Assembly (NCBI RefSeq): GCF_022965805.1
Contig: NC_133108.1
Span: 19,604,056-19,668,055, forward strand
From: Primulina eburnea
Taxonomy: Eukaryota > Streptophyta > Magnoliopsida > Lamiales > Gesneriaceae
Direction of reading: 5' to 3'
Length of the DNA: 64,000 nucleotides
Made by a program: the position numbers and the translations under genes. The notes below the pieces were generated by a model. The model had not been told where the DNA came from. It did not search any database and saw nothing but the letters and a program-made list of their open reading frames with translations. Every line of letters begins with the position of its first letter. The first letter of the stretch is position 1. Shown here in pieces: positions 57,796 through 64,000 of this stretch.

Positions 57796-60085
57796 TGTTA
57801 GAGTAGGTGCTCGTCGAGCCAAGTGTTGGCCGAGTGTTCACAATGAAACTCTATGTATTAGCAATCTTTATTTTCATATTATTTGAAATTATTGTTTTGG
57901 CAAATCTTTATCTGAATACCCATGCTAGTTGCATAGATAAAGCCCTTGAATATACAAATAGTAGAAAGAATATGAGATGCTCATATGATGAGTATCATGA
58001 AACTCATGTTTGTAATACTGTATATTCTAAACGGTTCCTAGTCGATTCAGCCGCCACTAAGAAGGATATAGGCCGCTCGAGTTAGAGACTAGTATCTGCG
58101 ATGTGAGTACCATGTTTCATTGGTAGGGTACATTGTGATGTCCGAGCATGCATATAGGTGCTCCTGGTAGAGTGCACTGAACAACCCTCCATTAAAGGAC
58201 TTTCCAAGTGGTTCTCACTTATCGAGTGGAAACGTCCTAGTTTATGGTTGTACACCATTAGTCTTTATGACCCGGGACAACATTGAGACTCTATGTGCTA
58301 GCATTTCACTTTGACTTGTTTACCGACTCTTATGGGGTCATCAGGTGGCAAGGTTGGGTGTCATGTCGAAACATATTGGAGTCGATGCATTGTAGTCGGG
58401 GATTCACCGCTTACCTTCTGGTATAGATATCCTATGTGTTATCATGTGTAAGTAGGTTGAAATCTCTGGCCAGAGTATGGTTGTAATTATGAAAGGGGTT
58501 TCATAGATTACACCATTGATGCAACTACGACATGACACATAGTATCGATTCATTGACAACTCTCGATAAACCAATGGTTGTCGAATCGATCGGGATATAT
58601 GAGTTGAAGGGACCGTACTGTACGCTAACCATAATTGAATGGTTCTTGCAGGCACTATCATTTGATACCTAGGGAATCATGTAAGCGATGCTGCTAGGCG
58701 TTTAACATGATTGGTTGGGTACTATCAGACTTGAGTTCTGACGTTCTTATTATCAAGGAGTTGATAAGTAAGAATGGAGCAATTGGGGTATGCTCATATA
58801 AGGACATGTTTAGTTCGAATCACATGGAGATGTGAACCCACGGCTAGTTGTATCAATGAACCATTGAGGGCCACACAAGTACTAGCTTTCTAGATCCCGT
58901 TGAGAAGTAAAAATATTTCAATGTGTTGAACGGCTTATAAAGGAGTTTATAAGCGTAAGGAAAATTAGAAGTATGACTTCTATAAAGGAAAAAACTAGTT
59001 CAATGTGTTGAACGACTTATAAATGAGTTTATAAATGTAAAGAAAAATAGAAGTATGACTTCTATAAGAGAAATGTAAATTTTAATTTATGGAAGTGTTC
59101 CTAAATTAAAAATTGGCCAATTGAATAATGTATTTGAAAATTGTGATTTTCATAAACATTATTATGGACTAAATTAAATTAATTCAAGTGTTGAATTAAT
59201 TAAACACTAGTGGACCTAGTAGAGTCCAAATAATTAAATTAATTCAAGTGTTGAATTAATTAAATTATATTGAGTTTTGTAGAGCTCAATTTAAATTAAT
59301 TATTTAACTAGTGGGACTTGGGTAAATTCAAGTAATATTTAATTAGTCTCAAATATGTTTGAGATAATTAAATTTAGTCCATGGTTTTTAATTTGTTAAA
59401 AACCATATAATATGCATGCATGGGAGGTGAAAGGTTGGGAGACTACTTTTTGAGTTTTCAAGGCATGGCATGCAAAAAGTGATTTCTACTTTTTCCACTA
59501 CCAAGACAAGTCTCCCTTCCCTTCATTGCATCCAATATGGCCGAAATTTTCAACTTTTTCTCTCCAATTTTTGTCTCAATTTTCTTCTTCAATTGTTGAG
59601 GAAAGAAATCACTTCTCTTTGAAAAATCTTCTTATTTTTCTAGAGCAAAATAAGAAAGGTTCTAGCTAGTTGGTGGTGGGCCTAATTTGAAGGAAAGATT
59701 TCAAGAACAATGAAAGCTTGTAGAGGGTCTTGCCATTCAAGAGCTTAGTTGTTTGACAACTAAGTTGGAGCCATAATCAATCTCTTGAGATTGATAGGTA
59801 TATTTCTTTAAACACCCTATGAATGTCATTTTTGTGTTTTATTGTATTTGTTGCACAAAATCTTGAGGTGGCCGAAAATTATATGAAAAATTAAAATTTT
59901 TGAACTTCCGTTGCGCTTCCGGTCACCGTAACCGATCCCCTTTCAAGAGAAGATGGAGGCCGAAATTCCTCTAGCATTTTCTCTCCATTTTTCTTCATTT
60001 TTGTGTTCTTCAATTTGTTGAAGAAAACACCATCTTCTCTTGAAAGGGGATCGGTTACGGTGACCGGAAGCGCAACGAAAGTTCA
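57796..60085 (+). mobile_element. Insertion F: copia LTR (C family) with a fold-back 3' end
   Basis: Flanked by TCTGG (57791-57795, 60086-60090) inside a satellite unit. 57796-59945 is a complete C-family LTR (TGTTAGAG...CCCTTTCA). A further 140 bp follow. Bases 59901-59956 and 60030-60085 are 56-bp inverted arms with one mismatch (59908/60078) around a 73-bp loop that resembles an inner part of the LTR (CTTCAATTTGTTGA segment). The insertion's terminal CA is the complement of the TG at 59901. No PBS or genes. It looks like an LTR whose end was copied back on itself before integration. Confidence 0.9.
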
Positions 60086-60155
60086 TCTGGTCGCGATGTT
60101 AAATTCTTGAGTTACTTTTGGAAGACTTTATGGGCTAAACTTGGCACAAAATCGT
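60086..60155 (+). repeat. SAT364 block 3 (end of the interrupted unit)
   Basis: Continues the satellite unit broken by F, from TCTGGTCGCG to GGCACAAAAT. It then changes abruptly at about 60155 into copia leader sequence, so the array's right end in this window is a truncation. Confidence 0.85.
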
Positions 60156-60704
60156 GGCGGTTAGTGATTGGATCAAGATATATAATATTGGATCAATTAA
60201 TTATTATGATAATTAATTGGTGGTGTATGATATGTGATATTATGCATGAAGGATGACCAAAAGCCCAAGCCCAATTTGCTAGGTGTATGCTAGAATATTT
60301 TATGTTGAATGATTGTAATAATTATCAATTTATAAAGTGGGCTTGGTTTATGGCCCGTTCCCACACCCATGAGATGTATCCCTATTTGCCATGTATATTT
60401 ATTTGTAAATATTAGTATAGTGGATGATCAAGATTGGAAGATGGTGGCCATGATGATTATGAAGATCGAAGACATGTAAATATTGGAAGCTTATGTAATA
60501 GTTGCATTTGCATCCCGTGCATTTCCCTAGGATTGGAACTAGGCCCGTGTTTAGCTCACACGGTCCATTAGTATTGGGGCGATTGATCATCCTTGTTTGT
60601 TTACTGTTTATAATATATGCATGATATGTTATAAATAATGAGTATGTGCGTTATTATTATGATAATAACAAAGTTGCATGAATCCGGCAAACATACGATC
60701 AAAC
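60156..60704 (+). other. Fragment G: copia leader sequence (C/E family)
   Basis: Begins GTGGCGGTTAGTGATTGG and is homologous to the minus strand of C's leader at about 22570-23110 and to 63186-63740. No LTR or PBS precedes it, and it is cut at 60704 by the E LTR. Non-coding. Confidence 0.82.
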
Positions 60705-62718
60705 TGTTAGAGTAGGTGCACGTCGAGCCAAGTGTTGGCCGACTGTTCACAATGAAACTCTTTGTATAAACGATCTTTATTTTAATAATATTTCAATTTA
60801 TTAATTTGGCGCATCTTTATCTTTATACCCATGCTTGTTGCATAGATAAAGTCCTTGAATATACAAATAGTAGAAAGAATATGAGATGCTCATATGATGA
60901 GTATCATGAAACTCATATTTGGAATACTGTATATTCTAAACCGTTCCTAGTCGATTCAGCCGCCACTAAGAAGGATAAAGGCCGCTCGAGTTAGAGACTA
61001 GTATCTGCGATGTGAGTACCATGTTTCATTGGTAGGGGACATTGTGATGTCCGAGCATGCAGATAGGTGCTCCTGGTAGAGTGCACTGAACAACCCTCTA
61101 TAAAGGACTTTCCAAGTGGTTCTCACTTATCGAGTGGAAAAGTCCTAGTTTATGGTTGTACACCATTAGTCCTTATGACCCGGGACAACATTGAGACTCT
61201 ATATGCTAGCGTTTCACTTTGACTTGTTTACCGACTCTTATGGGGTCATCAGGTGGCAAGGTTGGGTGTTACGGCGAAACATATAGGAGTCGATGCAATG
61301 TAGTCGGGGATTCACCGCTTACCTACGGGTATGGATATCCTATGTGTTTCTCATGTATGTGTGGGTTGAAATCTCTGATCAGAGTATGGTTGTAATTATG
61401 AAAGGGGTTTCATAGATTACACCATCGATGCAACCACGACATGACACATAGTATCGATTCATTGACAACTCTCGATAAACCAATAGTTGTCGAATCGGTC
61501 GGGATATATGAGTTGAAGGGACCGTACTGTACGCTAACCATAATTGAATGGTTCTTGCAGGCACTATCATGTGATACCTAGGGAATCACGTAAGCGATGC
61601 TGCTAGGCGTTTAACGTGATTGGTTGGGTACTATCAGACTTGAGTTCTGACGCTCTTACTATCAAGGGGTTGATAAGTAAGAATGGAGCAATTGGGGTAT
61701 GCTCGAATAAGGACATGTTTAGTCCGAATCACATAGAGATGTGAACCCACGGCTAGTTGTATCAATGAACCATTGAGGGCCACACAAGTACTGGCTTTGT
61801 AAATCCCGATGAGAAGTAAAATAGTTCAATGTGTTGAACGGCTTATAAATGTGTTTATAAGCATAAAGAAAATTAGAAGTATGACTTCTATGAGAGAAAT
61901 ATAAATTTTAATTTTTGGAAGTGTTCCTAAGATTAAAATTTGGCCAAGTAAATAATGTAGTTGAAAATTGTGATTTTCATAAACATTATTGAGGACTAAA
62001 TTAAATTAATTCAAGTGTTGAATTAATTAAACACTAGTGGACCTAGTAGAGTCTAAATAATTAAATTAATTCAAGTGTTGAATTAATTAAATAATATTGA
62101 GTCTTGTAGAGCTCAATTTAAATAATTATTTAACTAGTGGGACTTGAGTAATATCAAGTAGTATTTAATTTATCTCAAATGTGTTTGAGATAATTAAAAT
62201 TTAGTCTATGGTTTTTAATGTGTTAAAAACTATATTATATGTATGTCATTCTAGGGTTTGCATGCTTTGGGGAGGTGAAGGGTTGGAGACTAGGCATGCA
62301 ACTTTTTGTTGTTTTTGAGAGTTGCTTTTCTCACTACCTAGACTCAACTTCTCTCCCTCATTCACTACACACCTTGGCCGAAAAAATTAGGAGGATTTCT
62401 CTCTCAATTTTTCAAAAATTTTGTTCTTCATTTTCTTGGAGCAAAATCAATCTCTTTGAAAAATCCTCAAGTTTTTCTAGTGCAAAACTTGAGGGGATTT
62501 ACATAGCCAAGTGGTGGGCCTTATTCTTGAAGGGGAAAAGAAGGAGCTTGTAGATTTCTCTACCAAAACAAGAGCTTTGTTTTTTTAAACAAAGTTGGAG
62601 CCATTTCATCAACTCTAAGGAGTTGATAGGTAAATTTCTACAAACATCCTATGCATGTTTTTGATTTCTTGTAAATATTGCACAAAATATATGAGGGGGC
62701 CGAAATATATGCTCTAAA
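60705..62718 (+). repeat. LTR of copia element E (C family), 3' end missing
   Basis: Starts TGTTAGAGTAGGTGC, colinear with F and with C's LTRs on the other strand. The final about 100 bp and CCCTTTCA end, and the PBS, are absent. It passes directly into leader sequence near 62718. The paired TTAATTCAA/TTGAATTAA palindrome is present near 62005-62090. Confidence 0.86.
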
Positions 62719-64000
62719 TTTTCGGGCAGCATGTTGCTGCCCGAGGGCTGCCCGAGCTGCCCGGAAATTTCGGGCAGCAAAGGGCAGCCCGAGGGGGCTG
62801 CCCGAAAATACAGTTTTAAAATAAAAAAAAATTTTTTTTGGTTGCCGGAATCCGGCGACGGAGCTCCGGCGACGGCGATGACGGCTAGGGTTTCCAAAAG
62901 TGTTTTGGACAATCTTAGTGTCATGGGCCTTGAGTTGTTGGGCCATTGGATGGTCAACATAATTTTGTGAAATTTAAATGGGCCAAACTATTTTTGGTGA
63001 AAAATGAGTTTTGGGCCCTTAAGTTTAAATTTACAATTGTTGCACATATTTTCTCATAAAATAAATAGTTGAAGTGAGACTTTAATTATTTATAGTAAAT
63101 TGTGATTTACAAGAAATTCGATTATAAATAAATTAATTTGAAAGTAGACAAAGGTGTTTGTATACTTTGTTAATTTAATTTATAATTGTGGCGGTTAGTG
63201 ATTGGATCAAAAAATATAATATTGGATCAATTAATTATAGTGATAATTAATTGATGGTGTATGATATGTGATATTATGCATGAAGGATGATCAAAGGCCC
63301 AAGCCCAATTTGCTAGGTGTATGCTAGGATATTTGTGTTGTATGATTGTAATAATTATCAATTTTTAAAGTGGGCTTGGTTTATGGCCCGTTCCCACCCC
63401 ATGAGATGTATCCCTATGTGCCATGGATATTTAATTGTAAATATTAGAATAGGGGAAGATCAAGATTGGAAGATGGTGGCCTTGGTGATTATGAAGATCG
63501 AAGACATGTAATATAGGATGCTAATGTAATAGTTTTAGTTGCATTGCATCCCTTGCATTTACCCTAGGATTGGACCTAGGCCCGTGTTTGGCTCACACGG
63601 GCCATTAGTATTGGGGCAATTGATCATCCTTGTACTGTTTTCTATTTATAATATATGCATGATATGTTATAAATAATGAGTATGTGCGTTATTATTATAA
63701 TAATAACAAAGTTGCATGAATCCGGCAAACATACGATCAAACATGGCGAGCTTTTAAAATAAAATTAAAGATGAGACCTTTCAAAATTAAAAACCCTCAT
63801 TTTGAATAAGATTCAAAATTAATATCAAGTCCGAAAAGGGGAATTATAAATTTGTTTATAATTTCCTTGTCTTCCATCGACAATGGATGCATGATGAACG
63901 CTACCCGTACTCGGGGCTCGGCTCATATTATTGGGGAGCCTTGAGTGCCGGAAAGCTGTGACATCCATTGACATTGTGATGTGAACTACGTGGAACTCCC
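62719..64000 (+). other. Leader of copia element E, running off the window
   Basis: Homologous to the reverse complement of C's leader (23600 to about 22290), including the GGGCAGC/GCTGCCC cluster (62720-62815), an A-run and the AACATACGATCAAACATGGCGAGC segment. The gag of E would lie beyond 64000. No coding region is recognised. Confidence 0.84.

Noticed and set aside
1..64000. Host protein-coding gene, rRNA or organelle segment
   Set aside because: Every stretch longer than about 300 bp aligns with an LTR, leader, gag, pol or satellite copy elsewhere in the window or has a retroelement domain. I found no remaining unique sequence.

Overview
This window is a block of plant repeat DNA in which I find no host gene. 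The evidence for a flowering plant is long-LTR Ty3/gypsy elements that look like Tekay/Del chromoviruses (gag-protease-RT-RNase H-integrase in one frame, ending in a chromodomain-like tail), Ty1/copia elements, and primer-binding sites complementary to initiator tRNA-Met. I cannot name the species. Elements are labelled with letters here. Boundaries come from TG...CA ends, primer-binding sites (PBS), polypurine tracts (PPT) and 5-bp target-site duplications (TSDs) that I read directly.

Layout. The oldest visible layer is a tandem satellite of about 364 bp (SAT364) made of repeated integrase-core sequence (39677-41515, 56041-57795, 60086-60155). It is split by later insertions: element D (32683-39676, minus), element H (41516-56040, plus, TSD TAAAC) and a fold-back-ended LTR insertion F (57796-60085, TSD TCTGG). 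D's 3' LTR is cut by the LTR of Y (31812-32682, minus), Y's LTR is cut by Z (1-31811, plus), and Z's leader is cut by A (455-26125, TSD ACATT). A carries two younger insertions, B (5715-14398, TSD ATAAT) and the copia element C (16477-25841, minus, TSD AACAG). By-eye divergence between sister LTRs is about 2% (Z, only 328 bp), 1.6% (A), 1.2% (B) and 0.7% (C), which agrees with the nesting order.

Within H, the interior between gag and the 3' LTR is occupied by minus-strand sequence of the same family. It is arranged as pol fragment, LTR, near-complete gag-pol, LTR, gag fragment, LTR fragment. One of those LTRs holds a fold-back element and a tRNA-derived SINE-like sequence. A solo LTR (N, TSD AAAGA) sits in H's 3' LTR. 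The right end (60156-64000) is copia leader and LTR sequence of the C family.

Coding capacity. Most reading frames are broken. A's gag (369 aa) is one intact frame. M carries an open 1140-codon gag-pol frame, but its RT active site is altered and its integrase is frameshifted. B is a single-frame gag-pol with three nonsense codons, one exactly at the catalytic glutamate of integrase. Z lacks its protease through an in-frame deletion.

The most unusual signals are: (1) a 14-bp near-palindrome, ACCGCACCCGCGGT, present in 7-8 copies in the U3 region of LTRs from several families, always in the same orientation relative to transcription and, where a TATA box is visible, ending about 50 bp upstream of it; (2) the integrase-derived satellite, every complete unit of which carries the same loss of a catalytic aspartate; (3) two independent snap-back structures, one at the end of an integrated LTR and one that turned a SINE-like sequence into a fold-back element.
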